Of a stretch of DNA of 64,000 bases, positions 10,316 to 20,525 are shown in pieces. The DNA comes from Siphonodentalium dalli (taxonomy: Eukaryota; Mollusca; Scaphopoda; Gadilida; Siphonodentaliidae): contig CP136064.1 in assembly GCA_032622095.1 (NCBI GenBank), forward strand, positions 126,901,605 through 126,965,604, in the 5' to 3' direction. The stretch's first letter is position 1. The number at the start of each line of letters is the position of its first letter. The position numbers and the translations under genes were made by a program. The notes below the pieces were generated by a model, which saw nothing but the letters and a program-made list of their open reading frames with translations, did no database searches and had not been told where the DNA came from.

Positions 10316-12069
10316 GGGGAGACTGGGGAGAACTGGGACAATTTATAAATTTAACCAATTATTTTGGTAATTTTAGACAAATGCTGAAAAGCTCTATGGT
10401 ATTAACACACTGGATATACGAACACAAGGGAAGATATTATCTGTCTGATTAGCATATTACAAGGGAGATAACTCTCGATTACATGAAATGTTTTTTGGGG
10501 GGTGAACTGGGCCAGTGTGGGGAGATGTGGGTCATTTGGTGGGTCAAAGTGGGACGGCCTATTTTGAATATCAAAGATATTTGAGATGTTTGCCGAGAGA
10601 ATTAAAGGTGTAGGCAAACATACCTAATAATTTCACATGAGGCCCATGATTTGCATTCTCATTAACAATAATTTATTGTAAGACATGTCATATATGCACA
10701 CGCTGGACAGACAAAACAAGTGTCCATTGGCACCACGGTGTATTTGCCGTTCGGCCGCGGTGTCCGAGTTCGTAACTGCAGTTGAGCACCGTGGCCGAAC
10801 GGCAAGTACACCGTGCCGAACAGCAAGTACACTGCGGCAGAACGGCAAGTACACCACAGCCGAAACTCAACTACACCGCGGCCAAACGGCATGTACACCA
10901 TGGTTAGATTTCTGGTTTGTGTCATCTCTTTTCAGTTTAATGAACATACACCGCGGCAACTACACCATGGCCGAACGGCAAGTACACCACGGCCCAACTG
11001 TAGTTACCCGGTGGAGCCGCAGTGTGGTTGCATTTCAGCCGCGGTGTTAACGCTAACCGCACCGCGGTTAAGTGGACACTTGTTTTGTCTAGCAGGGTAG
11101 CTAGTACATGTATATCTAACTAATTTGCATGAATTGCATATGATGGCAATGACTTTCATTCATTAGACTAATACATTTGACTAGATACATGTATATGTAA
11201 TCAAGCATATGGCATGCTCGGCCAATATTAACAGGGGGGGATGGGGGGGGGTCCACTTTAGAATTTCCAACTGCACCCCCTCCATAACAAGACCCACAAA
11301 TGTCCACATATTACAAATTCTATCTACACCATTCTTGGGTTGGAATTTTTGGGTTGGAATTTTCCAACTGGTACCTCAAGGTTTCCAACTATTGCAAATG
11401 TTCGACCTGACTCCACCCCCTAAGGTTGGAATATTCCACTGATGATCATTTGATTCAAATATATTGGTCGCAAGTACAGGCAATACAATTTTTTTCATAA
11501 AATAACACATTTCACACTAAATACTGGTTGGAAATTATACTACCAAAATAATTCAACTTATCCGGCATTGGTTTCATATTTCCAGCTTAATATGTTGTGT
11601 CAGGCATGAAATCTCGAACTAATTAAAACTTTGACCAAAGGCGACACCCCAAAAACATGTTATCCCGGATTCACATGTTGACAAACTGACAATGACCCAG
11701 TTCTCCCCACAACCTCAAAATATATATCAATCTTAATTCCAAGAATAAACATTAGCAATTGAACTAAAGTAATTATTTTGTCACTAACTAATATACTATA
11801 TAGTTTTGCGGCGTAACTGATATGTTTAATTTATATGAATGCTTTCTACCTACAGGCCACTAAAATCAAAGTGTCTGTCTAAAAAGATGATTGTGATGTC
11901 TTATGACGCATGCACTTAAATTTGCCTCCAATAAAATCTTTGAGCAACTTGAAATATAAATTTTTTGGGAGTAAAATTTCATCGTGCGTAATTTTGCATG
12001 AAACGTCAGTGTGCATTGTCACTCCAATTTCAAGCCACGCTCCCTGTCCCAGTTCTCCCCAGTCTCCCC
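10316..12069. mobile_element. TA-target TIR transposon, non-autonomous
   Basis: Perfect inverted ends of at least 26 bp, beginning GGGGAGACTGGGGAGAACTG on the left, with the exact complement ending at 12069. Flanked by TA on both sides (10314-10315 and 12070-12071). A 920-bp relative with similar ends sits at 21519-22438, where the TA duplication is supported by the interrupted reading frame. No transposase frame is visible in the 1754 bp. It contains a nested palindromic minisatellite element (10709-11090) and a C-rich stretch near 11234-11290 related to sequence at 39615-39660. Confidence 0.65.
10709..11090. mobile_element. nested element with minisatellite core
   Basis: Inverted ends AGACAAAACAAGTGTCCA (10709-10726) and its exact complement (11073-11090). 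The core is a degenerate ~22-bp tandem repeat around GCCGAACGGCAAGTACACC, itself partly palindromic because units in both orientations occur (CACCACGGTG...CACCGCGGT). Non-coding despite short stop-free frames. Confidence 0.55.
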
Positions 12070-12118
12070 TACCAATCTACCATAAATAATTATGATAATA
12101 ACTAAATAAGCGATACAA

Positions 12119-12200
12119 CAGTTACTGGACATAAAGTCCCAAAAATACGTTTTTTATCGAGTTTATAAATCGGTATCCCTATTAAGAAGCCGTAACTGTG
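12119..12200 (+). mobile_element. MITE copy interrupted by a foldback
   Basis: Second copy of the 9271 MITE: CAGTTACTGGACATAAAGTC followed by CGTTTTTTATCG and TTTATAAATCGGTA. Its right part is cut by the foldback element inserted at 12201; sequence after 12668 no longer clearly matches. Confidence 0.5.
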
Positions 12201-12659
12201 GCTGAATAGGTCATTGTCGCATGGTTTCTGTCAAAAAGACACCCACTGTCACCCAGGATATCTTAAACTGTCAAAAAGACACCCTGGATCTCTTAAACTG
12301 TCAAAAAGACACCCACGATCTCAAAGTCTCACCAAACAACCGGGAATTTTGTTTTATATAGTCGTCTGCTATTAATATTGGTCCAATTATCAACTAAATA
12401 TCAAGTATGCGGAATTGCGCTGTCAGTCAAGACTCAAAGCCGAATTAAATTTCGTTGATATTTCACTCTGATCACATGCAAACAAATAATTATCATAATA
12501 TTAATAGCAGACAACTAAACAAAATCCCCGTTGTTTGGCAAGACTTTGAGATCCTGGGTGTCTTTTTGACAGTTTACGAGATCCTGGGTGTCTTTTTGAC
12601 AGTTTAAGATATCCTGGGTGTCTTTTTGCCAGAAACCATGTGACAATGACCTATTCAGC
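12201..12659. mobile_element. foldback element with 30-bp repeats in both arms, 9-bp TSD
   Basis: Long inverted arms (about 180 bp each) start GCTGAATAGGTCATTGTC and end with the complement. Each arm holds three tandem copies of a 30-bp unit around CTGTCAAAAAGACACCC. The arms converge on CGTCTGCTATTAATATT near 12365 and its inverse near 12505, leaving a spacer of about 105 bp. Direct 9-bp copies GTAACTGTG flank it exactly (12192-12200 and 12660-12668). Long TIRs plus a 9-bp duplication fit the Mutator-like (MULE) group; no transposase is present. It lies next to or inside the MITE at 12119. Confidence 0.75.
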
Positions 12660-12689
12660 GTAACTGTGGTGATACTGATAAAAACAGAA

Positions 12690-12777
12690 GTCGCACGACT
12701 AAAATCGGACGGTGTGCGCACACTGATTTTATAATCGCAAGGTTCTGTGACAAATATCGCATCGTGTGCGGCCCGCT
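12690..12777 (-). mobile_element. Harbinger-type MITE end
   Basis: The minus strand reads GCGGGCCGCACACGATGCGA then TATTTGTCACAG, closely matching the left end at 9819 in inverse orientation. It may be the far end of a larger element starting at 9819, with the intervening units nested, or a separate fragment. Confidence 0.35.
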
Positions 12778-13089
12778 TAATATATAACAAAGTTAGTCTA
12801 CTTGGCGGACTAGGGCTAGGCGTTGTCGGTTGATGCATTGACGACATCGTTCATTTGCGATTGCGTTGGCAATGGCATGGGTCGAAAACAGGTGATATAC
12901 ATGTAATACGATATAAACTGTATATTTTTTCAAGTAATTGCTGCTTAAGTTTAATGCCATGACTGTGTATGAATGGTGTAACTAGCTTCACAAACTTTTC
13001 GTGTTTAGTAACCAAAGAGTCTTCTCTGCCCTGTCGATTCGCCGTCGTTCGGCGTTTAGCGGGCGCGGACATTGCAATTGGTGCAATTT

Positions 13090-13275
13090 ATCTGATCTTC
13101 GATTTTGAAGATCCCCCGATTCCCACCGAAAGATATTCGGCATTAGTCGGTTTGACGTCTGGGTGTATTCTGCACATACTCCGAACAGATCCCCGATTAT
13201 TTTGTAACATACCCGAGCTACGGGACATAACTCTAATCCATACATGCCAAGTTTCATAAATACATTTCGCCGTGT
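13090..13275 (+). repeat. dispersed repeat copy 1
   Basis: Shares a block with 20352-20525: GAAGATCCCCCGA, then ACCGAAAGAT(A/G)TTCGGCATTA, GGTTTGAC, and TAACTCTAATCCATA. The open frames across it are not conserved between the copies, so I treat it as repeat and not as coding. Confidence 0.55.
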
Positions 13276-13555
13276 TGAAGTAACACCACTGATTGACATT
13301 CAATAATTAATTAATTGTTAATTCATCTTTTTTCTATATGCGGTATAATCGCAGAGTACACAAATAAATGTAAATTATAACATCAAATAAAACACACAAC
13401 TGCAGTCAACATCAACAAAAACAACAGCGAAGTACACTATTAAGTATCCTGATCGCCGATGTTGAAGATCCCCCGGAGATACCCGAATCGGCTCGGCAAT
13501 ATTCGGGGGATCTTCAGAATCGAAGATCAGCGTCCTTGCGCAATTGGTAGCAAGG

Positions 13556-14403
13556 TTTCTGCCAATTTTAATGTTCTTCCCTCGCTAAGATCCCCCGATG
13601 ATTCCCGAACATCACTCGGTGCTAAGATCCCCCGAAGATTCCCGAACATCACTACCGAACCTGCGACGGAGATTCTCGGTACAAATACATTGTGTATATA
13701 TAAGAATCCACCACGGCACCAGGCCTAGAGTTTTTTAAATACCAAAATCGTTGGATTTGTGTCCGACGATTAGTTTTCTTGAGTAATTTCTCCCAACCTG
13801 CAAGTTTATCTGTGTCACACGATTAACTCGATTTGCAAAATTCTCGTAACCTGCAATGGCACGCGCTTTTGTCTAACTGATATTCAATGGACAAAATCTC
13901 CCACACCTGCGTTTTTTTGTTTGTTTATATAATAATATAAAAAATACTCAACAAATATATATTAGTTACTTTCTGATATGTTTTACCATATTACCTACGA
14001 TGGGAGGCAATCAAATAATGATACGAACTAGGAAATATTTGTTTATAGTGCGCATGAATATACGTTGGAATGTTTGCACGCGATTCCATGTGACGTCACA
14101 GTTCATTCAAAATGTTGTTTTGAAGCGCGCACATTGCGAATTTCAATTTCAGTCACTATCACTATCAGTCTCTATTTAATACTGCAATTCGTCTCCGTTT
14201 TCTATGTGTTGGTTGATCGGATTGAGGATTACAGTTATTTTTAATGTATTGTACTGTGCAATCTCCTGTGATGTCGAGGAAATGTTCAAACACTGATTTC
14301 AAAACAACAGCGGCAATTTTTGTTATTCTTGTATTTCCGAAACATACCGAACGACTTCGGGAATAATCGGGGGATCTTAGCGAGGGAAGAACAGAAACCT
14401 TGC
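13556..14403. mobile_element. GATCCCCCGA-family TIR element, copy 1
   Basis: Near-complete unit of a family seen at least seven times between 13.5 and 20.4 kb. Ends carry TTCTTCCCTCGCTAAGATCC and its complement; one end has two tandem GATCCCCCGA-type repeats plus CCGAACCTGCGACGGAG. The body contains a cAMP-response-element palindrome TGACGTCA (14091) and no conserved reading frame. It is joined head to head to copy 2 at 14404. Confidence 0.65.
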
Positions 14404-14909
14404 AGGTTTCTGTTCTTCCCTCGCTAAGATCCCCCGATTATTCCCGAAGTCGTTCGGTATGTTTCGGAAATACAAGAATAACAAAAATTGCCGTTGAGTA
14501 TTTTTTATATTATTATATAAACAAACAAAAAAACGCAGGTGTGGGAGATTTTGTCCATTGAATATCAGTTAGACAAAAGCGCGTGCCATTGCAGGTTACG
14601 AGAATTTTGCAAATCGAGTTAATCGTGTGACACAGATAAACTTGCAGGTTGGGAGAAATTACTCAAGAAAACTAATCGTCGGACACAAATCCAACGATTT
14701 TGGTATTTAAAAAAACTCTAGGCCTGGTGCCGTGGTGGATTCTGTCACACGAATGGCAGATAAACGTATTATATACACAATGTATTTGTACCGAGAATCT
14801 CCGTCGCAGGTTCGGTAGTGATGTTCGGGAATCTTCGGGGGATCTTAGCACCGAGTGATGTTCGGGAATCATCGGGGGATCTTAGCGAGGGAAGAACATT
14901 AAAATTGGA
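14404..14909. mobile_element. GATCCCCCGA-family element, copy 2, internally deleted
   Basis: Inverse of copy 1, meeting it at a near-perfect palindrome centred at about 14403. It matches both ends of the family, but about 400 bp of the middle is missing at about 14495 (AAAAATTGCCG joined to TTGAGTATTTTTT), which removes the TGACGTCA core. With copy 1 it forms an inverted dimer of about 1.35 kb. Confidence 0.65.
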
Positions 14910-15741
14910 TCCCGTAGAGAAAATTATCCCAGTTTCAAGTTAGGTAACCCTAAACATAACAAATACTCCGCCGTATGATGTGGCGCTCTATTCTTCCCGG
15001 AGTTCGCTTGGCGGTAATTGTAAGATCGGTTTATTACATTTTTTGTCTATATTATCTGTCGCATTTTGTGATTTTGTTTCTGTTCTTCCCTCGATAAGAT
15101 CCCCGGAAACAGTCGAACGGTGCTCGATTGTAATCGGTAAATCTCCACTGGCTAAGTTCCCAGATGTACAGGAGGGATAACTCTAAATTCACGCAACACA
15201 ACTTTTACCTAACTAATTTAACCATATATATGATCATCTTGTCAATAAAAACTAGATTTTAAATATTTATTTTAACTTGTATAAATGTGAAAAAAGGAAG
15301 GATATCCTGAACAGAACATAAAAGAACACAACGTTAGAATAACATTGCGTTAGTCTCTGGGGAAAATCATTGAGAATTTATTTACGAACACCACGACATA
15401 CTAAAACTATTTTAGAGTAGTGTTCATAAAAACTGTGTGAGGTATTTGAGTTTGATGGTGTGGTGCAACTGCCGTTATATAGAGTCCGAACTTTACAAAG
15501 TTAGTAATGTCGTGACTTTAATTTATTTGTTTTAATTAAAAGTGTATTCTTTTATTAATTTCATATACCCGGTACATTTCAATTTGAACAAAAATTAAAT
15601 ACTAGCCTACAACTTATAGTTAGACTAGACTCCTGGTTCAACTCAAGCATTCACTGACCCTGAAATGGCCCTTTTCATATGGTGGCCTATATATAGACTT
15701 GAGTGATGTGTTTAGCCTGTGCCAATTAAAATTAATTCAGT
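14910..15741. other. no gene recognised
   Basis: Contains a partial GATCCCCCGA-family end (TTCTTCCCTCGATAAGATCC at about 15083) and otherwise AT-rich sequence with no exon signature. Confidence 0.45.
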
Positions 15742-15769
15742 GGGGGGGGGGGGGGGGGGGGGGGGGGGG
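15742..15769. repeat. G28 homopolymer between inverted flanks
   Basis: 28 consecutive G residues. Directly outside are ATTCAGTG on the left and CACTGAAT on the right (after one T), an exact 8-bp inverted pair. The run length may be inexact, since homopolymers of this size are error-prone in assembly. A G-quadruplex is possible. Confidence 0.7.
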
Positions 15770-15784
15770 TCACTGAATATTTAT

Positions 15785-15935
15785 TTGCGATTAAGCGCAA
15801 ATGATTTGTGTTTAAGTGCAAATGATTAACGCTTAAGCATAAATATTGACGCTTAAGCATAAATATTTGTGCTTAAGCAAAAATGATAGAAGTTATGTGC
15901 AATTAAGCGCAAATATTTGCGCTTAAGCGTAAATA
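15785..15935. repeat. cluster of TTAAGC repeats
   Basis: At least eight degenerate units built from GCTTAAGC or GATTAAGC plus (C/A)AAATAT or AAATGAT, in both orientations (GCGATTAAGCGCAAATGAT; TTTGCGCTTAAGCGTAAAT). Short palindromic minisatellite directly following the G28 tract. Confidence 0.6.
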
Positions 15936-15993
15936 AATAATAAATATGAAAAGGGCCTCCCATAACTATCACCGCCTTTCGTTCAGTTGGGTA

Positions 15994-16446
15994 TACCCAG
16001 CTTTTATAACAAATTTCAGTTGGGTACCCAACTTTTATAAAATTTACATTTGGGTATCGGTACCCAAATTTACCCAAAAGTAACCTGCAGGACCTATGTC
16101 CTGTGCCTACAATTCTTCTTTCCGCTATTGTCAAGCTACAGGAGCCTGGAATTTGGTCAAAACCCCTCTTTTATTGGCGGAACCAGCACCCGGGACTGCA
16201 GGTTCCGCCAATAAAAGAGAGTTTTTGACCAAATTCCAGGCTCCTGTGATCAAGCGTATCGTGGTGAATAAATATATCATACATAAACAATGCAAGTATT
16301 CACAAATTTAACAGGTTCATTTAAAAAAACTGATGGCAATCACTAATTAAATTACATTCTGTGTGAGATTTCATAAAGCTGGGTACCCAAATGTAAATTT
16401 TTTAAAAGCTGGGTACACAACTGAATATTTAAAAAAAAGCTGGGTA
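15994..16446. mobile_element. TIR element with imperfect 60-bp ends
   Basis: Left end TACCCAGCTTTTATAAC and TTTACATTTGGGTA; right end inverse: AAAGCTGGGTACCCAAATG and AAAGCTGGGTA at 16446. Each arm contains two or three GGGTACCC blocks. The spacer contains another, much more perfect hairpin (16138-16247). Non-coding. Similar GGGTACCC text also occurs at 63508-63545. Confidence 0.5.
16138..16247. repeat. near-perfect hairpin, 47-bp arms
   Basis: Left arm 16138-16184 from ACAGGAGCCTGGAATTTGG to TTATTGGCGGAACC, right arm 16201-16247 the complement with only a few changes; loop of 16 nt. Likely a nested MITE; no RNA function can be inferred from sequence alone. Confidence 0.65.
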
Positions 16447-16525
16447 GTGGGCAGGGGTGGCGCCAGGATTTCCCCGACGGAGGGGCTATGGTCCCCGACA
16501 GGGGGGGCTAGACCGGTGACCGAAG

Positions 16526-17185
16526 GGAGAGCGCGAGTAATAGAGACTGGTAGTGATAGTGACTGAAATTGAAATTCGCAATGTGAGCGCTTCAAAACAA
16601 CATTTATGAATGAACTGTGACGTCACATGGAATCGCGTGCAAACATTCCAACGTATATTCATGCGCACTATAACAAAATATTTCCTAGTTTGTATCATTA
16701 TTTGATTGCCTGTCATAGTAGATAATATGGTAAAACATATCAGAAAGTACCTAATATATATATATATATATGTTGAGTATTTAGTTATATAAAAAACACA
16801 GGTGTGGGAGATTTTGTCCATTGAATTTAAATTTCGTAAGACATAATTATGCGCGTGCCATTGCAGGTTAGGAGAATTTAGCAAATCGAGTTAATCGTGT
16901 GACACAAATAAACTTGCAGGTTGAGACAATTTACTCAAGAAAACTAATCGTCGGACACAAATCCAACGATTTTGGCTTTAAAAACACTCTTAAAATGAAA
17001 TTGGTATGGTGGATTCTGTCACACGAATGGTAGATAACGTGTTATAACGTGTTACATGCACAGTGTGTTTGTACCAAGAATCTCCGTCGCAGGTTCGGTA
17101 TAGTGATGTTCGGGAATCTTCGGGGGATCTTAGCACCGAGTGATGTTCGGGAATCATCGGGGGATCTTAGCGGCGGAAGAATTCT
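16526..17185. mobile_element. GATCCCCCGA-family element, copy 3 (one end missing)
   Basis: Runs from GTAATAGAGACTGG through TGACGTCA (16618-16625), the CGTCGGACACAAATCC block, and the double GATCTTAGC end at 17120-17175. The opposite terminal region is absent: it starts internally where the preceding sequence is unrelated. Confidence 0.6.
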
Positions 17186-17517
17186 ATTTATGTTTCGGAA
17201 ATACAAGAATAACAAAAATTGCCGCTGTTGTTTTGAAATCAGTGTTTTAACATTTCCTCGACATCAAAGGAGATTGCACAGTACAATACATTAAAAATAA
17301 CTGTAATCCTCAATCCGATCAACCAACACATAGAAAACGGAGACGAATTGCAGTAATAGAGACTGATAGTGATAGTGACTGAAATTGAAATTGGCAATGT
17401 CGAGAATCTCCGTCGCAGGTTCGGTAGTGATGTTCGGGAATCTTCGGGGGATCTTAGCACCGAGTGATGTTCGGGAATCGTCGGGGGATCTTAGCGAGGG
17501 AAGAACATTAAAATTGG
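17186..17517. mobile_element. GATCCCCCGA-family element, copy 4, internally deleted
   Basis: Starts in TATGTTTCGGAAATACAAG and runs to GAAATTGGCAATGT, then jumps at about 17399 straight to CGAGAATCTCCGTCGCAGG. The middle, with TGACGTCA, is lost. Ends at GAAGAACATTAAAATTGGG. Confidence 0.6.
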
Positions 17518-18336
17518 GCAAGGTTTCGTTTCTTCCCTCGCTAAGATCCCCCGATTATTCCCGAAGTCGTTCGGTATGTTTCGGAAATACAAGAATAACA
17601 AAATGGCCGTATGTTGTTTTGAAATTGTTTTAACATTTCCTCGACATCAAAGGAGATTGCACAGTACAATACATTAAAAATAACTATAATCCTCAATCCG
17701 ATCAACCAACACAGAGAAAACGGAGACGAATTGCAGTAATAGAGACTGATAGTGATAGTGACTGAAATTGAAATTCGCAATGTGCGCGCTTCAAAACAAC
17801 ATTTATGAATAAACTGTGACGTCACATGGAATCGCGTGCAAACATTCCAACGTATATTCATGCGCACTATAAAAAAAAATTCCTAGTTTGTATCATTATT
17901 TGATTGCCTCTCATCGTAGGTAATATGGTAAAACATATCAGAAAATAACTAATATATATTTGTAATATTATATAAACAAAAAAACGCAGGTGTGGGAGAT
18001 TTTGTCCATTGAATTCAATTTCCGTTAGACAAAAGCGCGTGCCATTGCAGGTTAGGAGAATTTAGCAAATCGAGTTAATCGTGTGACACAGATAAACTTG
18101 CAGGTTGGGAGAAATTACTCAAGAAAACTAATCGTCGGACACAAATCCAACGATTTTGGCATTTAAAAAAAACTCTTAAAATGAAATTGGTGTAGTGGAT
18201 TCTGTCACACGAATGGTAGATAAACGTATTATATACACAATGTGTTTGTACCGAGAATCTCCGTCGCAGGTTCGGTAGTGATGTTCGGGAATCTTCGGGG
18301 GATCTTAGCACCGAGTGACGTTCGGCAATCTTCGGG
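17518..18336. mobile_element. GATCCCCCGA-family element, copy 5, most complete
   Basis: The best reference copy in the window (about 0.82 kb). One end is CTTCCCTCGCTAAGATCC, the core has TGACGTCA at 17817-17824, the other end has GATCTTAGCACCGAGTGACG. The final GATCTTAGCGAGGGAAG is missing because a Helitron-like sequence begins at about 18337. No conserved reading frame, so non-autonomous. Confidence 0.65.
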
Positions 18337-18769
18337 TCATTTCAAGGTCAAACGCCCGAATATCACGGGATTTCGATGAAACTTGGTATGTGGGGGTACT
18401 TTCTTATGGCGAGTCTCATAAGCATATTCATTTGCCCGTGCGACGTGACATTGACCTTGAAATCGGGTAACTTCAAGGTCAAATCGCCAATTTTGATGGG
18501 ATTTCGACGAAATTTTATACGTGGGGTTAGTTTTGTCCACTGATTGTTTTGGACGGATCCAATCGTGACCCCGACCAGACCTTGACCTTCAAAATGATCA
18601 ATTCAAGGTCAAATCGGGTAAAACCGGATGGATTTCGACGGGCACGTTTGTCGGGTACTTTTGTCCGGGCAGTGTTTTTGGACTGGTCAAATCGTGACCC
18701 CACTTGATCTTGACCTTCAAAATGGACAATTCAAGGTCAAAGCCCGGACGAAGTCGGGTCACCTTCTAG
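18337..18769 (+). mobile_element. Helitron-like unit, 5'-truncated
   Basis: Contains the family phrase CACGGGATTTCGATGAAACT and AGGTCA blocks, ending with hairpin CCCGGACGAAGTCGGG and CTAG at 18766-18769. The 5' terminus is missing; it begins abruptly inside the element next to copy 5 of the GATCCCCCGA family. Confidence 0.6.
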
Positions 18770-19630
18770 TCTATTATATATTTTGGAAGATCTGTTTGTT
18801 TGTTTGTTTGTGTGTGTGTAATCGATGAACTCGAAAACGGCCGACCCGATTTCGATGAAACTTGGTATGTGGGGGTATTTTCGGGTCAGGAGTAACATAG
18901 GCCTATTGATTTTCAGATCCGAGGTCAACTTTTCACGTGCCGAGGTCAAATCCGTTTTTACGCTGTGTTACGGGACTTTCATTTGAGTTCGGTGCTTACA
19001 AATCGATTCGAAACAGCGCGAATATAATAATGACACTGTGAGAATCTTTCGTGTTTCCTCTTTCCAACGATATATAATGCGTATGTATTCGTTTTAGTTA
19101 TCTGCCTCAATCATCAAGAAGAAGTGGTACTATCTTCCATCAGGATAAAAACAATGCGTAACTTCTATGACGTCGTTAGAGGTCATAACGTTAGATCACG
19201 TTAACGCTTAACCGGCCGATGCATTTGACTGTTTCAGACGTCTTGGCGATATCTCGGGCACCGATGGTAATTTATATTTACGTTGAAACTTGATCATTAA
19301 TGAGCGTGTGTGTATGAGGCGCGTTTATATACTTGAGTGGAAATCAAATCGGGTTAAACTGGCGGATTTTTACGGACGAAATTTGATGCATAGGGTATCT
19401 CGGTATCCGCTGGGCCGATTTCCACCATTTTTGGGGTGTTGGTGTTTGACCCCACCTGACCTTCAAAATGGTCAATTCAAGGTCAAATCGGGTAAAACCG
19501 GATGGATTTCGACGGGTACTTTTGTTCGGGCACTGTGTTTTGGACGGGTCAAATCGTGACCCCACTTGACCTTGGCCTTCAAAATAGACAATTCAAGGTC
19601 AAACCCGGACGAAGTCGGGTCACCTTCTAG
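18770..19630 (+). mobile_element. Helitron-like unit, complete, abutting the previous one
   Basis: Starts TCTATTATATATTTTGG immediately after the previous unit's CTAG and ends with CCCGGACGAAGTCGGG, eleven further bases and CTAG at 19627-19630, followed by T. 861 bp. Closely related along its length to 31195-32108, including TCCAACGATATATAAT and GACGTCTTGGCGATATCTCG. Non-coding. Confidence 0.7.
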
Positions 19631-19645
19631 TATATATATATATTA

Positions 19646-20084
19646 GGTACTTTCTTATATGTTTTACCATATTATCTACTATGGCAGGCAATCAAATAAT
19701 GATACAAACTAGGAAATATTTTGTTATAGTGCGCATGAATATACGTTGGAATGTTTGCACGCGATTCCATGTGACGTCACAGTTCATTCATAAATGTTGT
19801 TTTGAAGCGCTCACATTGCGAATTTCAATTTCAGTCACTATCACTACCAGTCTCTATTACTGCACTTCGTCTCCGTTTTCTCAATGTTGGTTGATCGGAT
19901 TGATGATTATAGTTATTAATGTATTGTACTGTGCAATCTCATTTGATGTGAAACACGTGTCGAGGAAATGTTAAAACAATTTCAAAACTGCAGCGGCAAA
20001 AAATTGTGTTGTGTATTTCCGAAACATACCGAAAGGCCTCGGGAATCATCGGGGGATCTTAGCGACCGAAGAATTCTACCCTTG
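19646..20084. mobile_element. GATCCCCCGA-family element, copy 6 (partial)
   Basis: Inverse orientation to copy 5: begins TAGGTACTTTCTTATATG, contains TGACGTCA (19772-19779), and ends with CGGGGGATCTTAGCGACCG. One terminal half is missing; the Helitron pair lies just to its left. Confidence 0.55.
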
Positions 20085-20347
20085 CAATTTCAATTTCAGT
20101 CACTATCACTATCAGTCTCTGTTACTGCAATTCGTCTCCGTTTTCTATGTGTTGGTGATCGGATTGAGGATTATAGTTATTTTTAATGTATTGTACTGTG
20201 CAATCTCCTTTGATGTTGAGGAAATGTTTAATAAAACAATTTCAAAACAAAAGCGGTCATTTTTGTTGTTCTTGTATTTCCGAAACATACCGAACGACTT
20301 CGGGAATAATCGGGGGATCTTAGCGAGGGAAGAAACGAAACCTTGCC
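20085..20347. mobile_element. GATCCCCCGA-family element, copy 7 (partial)
   Basis: Begins GCAATTTCAATTTCAGTCAC and ends CTTAGCGAGGGAAG, with CGAACGACTTCGGG inside. Same orientation as copy 6; lacks the TGACGTCA region. Confidence 0.55.
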
Positions 20348-20351
20348 AATT

Positions 20352-20525
20352 CGTCTGATTCCCCCTATTGAAGATCCCCCGAGTCATACCGAAAGATGTT
20401 CGGCATTATTCGGTTTGACATTTGGCTGTATTCTACTCGGCGCTCCGAACAGAACTACGGGATATAACTCTAATCCATATATGTCAAGTTTCATGACCAT
20501 ATTTCGCCGTATTGAAGAAACAAAC
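20352..20525 (+). repeat. dispersed repeat copy 2
   Basis: Partner of 13090-13275 (GAAGATCCCCCGAG, GTTCGGCATTATTCGG, TAACTCTAATCCATA). Sits directly after copy 7, as copy 1 of this repeat sits shortly before the other GATCCCCCGA cluster, so it may be an extension of that family. Confidence 0.5.

Noticed and set aside
10685-11050. 121-residue open frame
   Set aside because: It follows the GCCGAACGGCAAGTACACC minisatellite and is open on both strands, so it is a repeat by-product.
9819-12777. A single 3-kb Harbinger-type element with everything else nested inside
   Set aside because: The ends are similar and inverted, but the flanking triplets (TAA, TTA) do not match as a direct duplication and a closer right end exists at about 10310. 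Kept as separate fragments.
12969-13259. 96-residue open frame
   Set aside because: It overlaps a dispersed repeat whose other copy (20352-20525) does not keep the frame.
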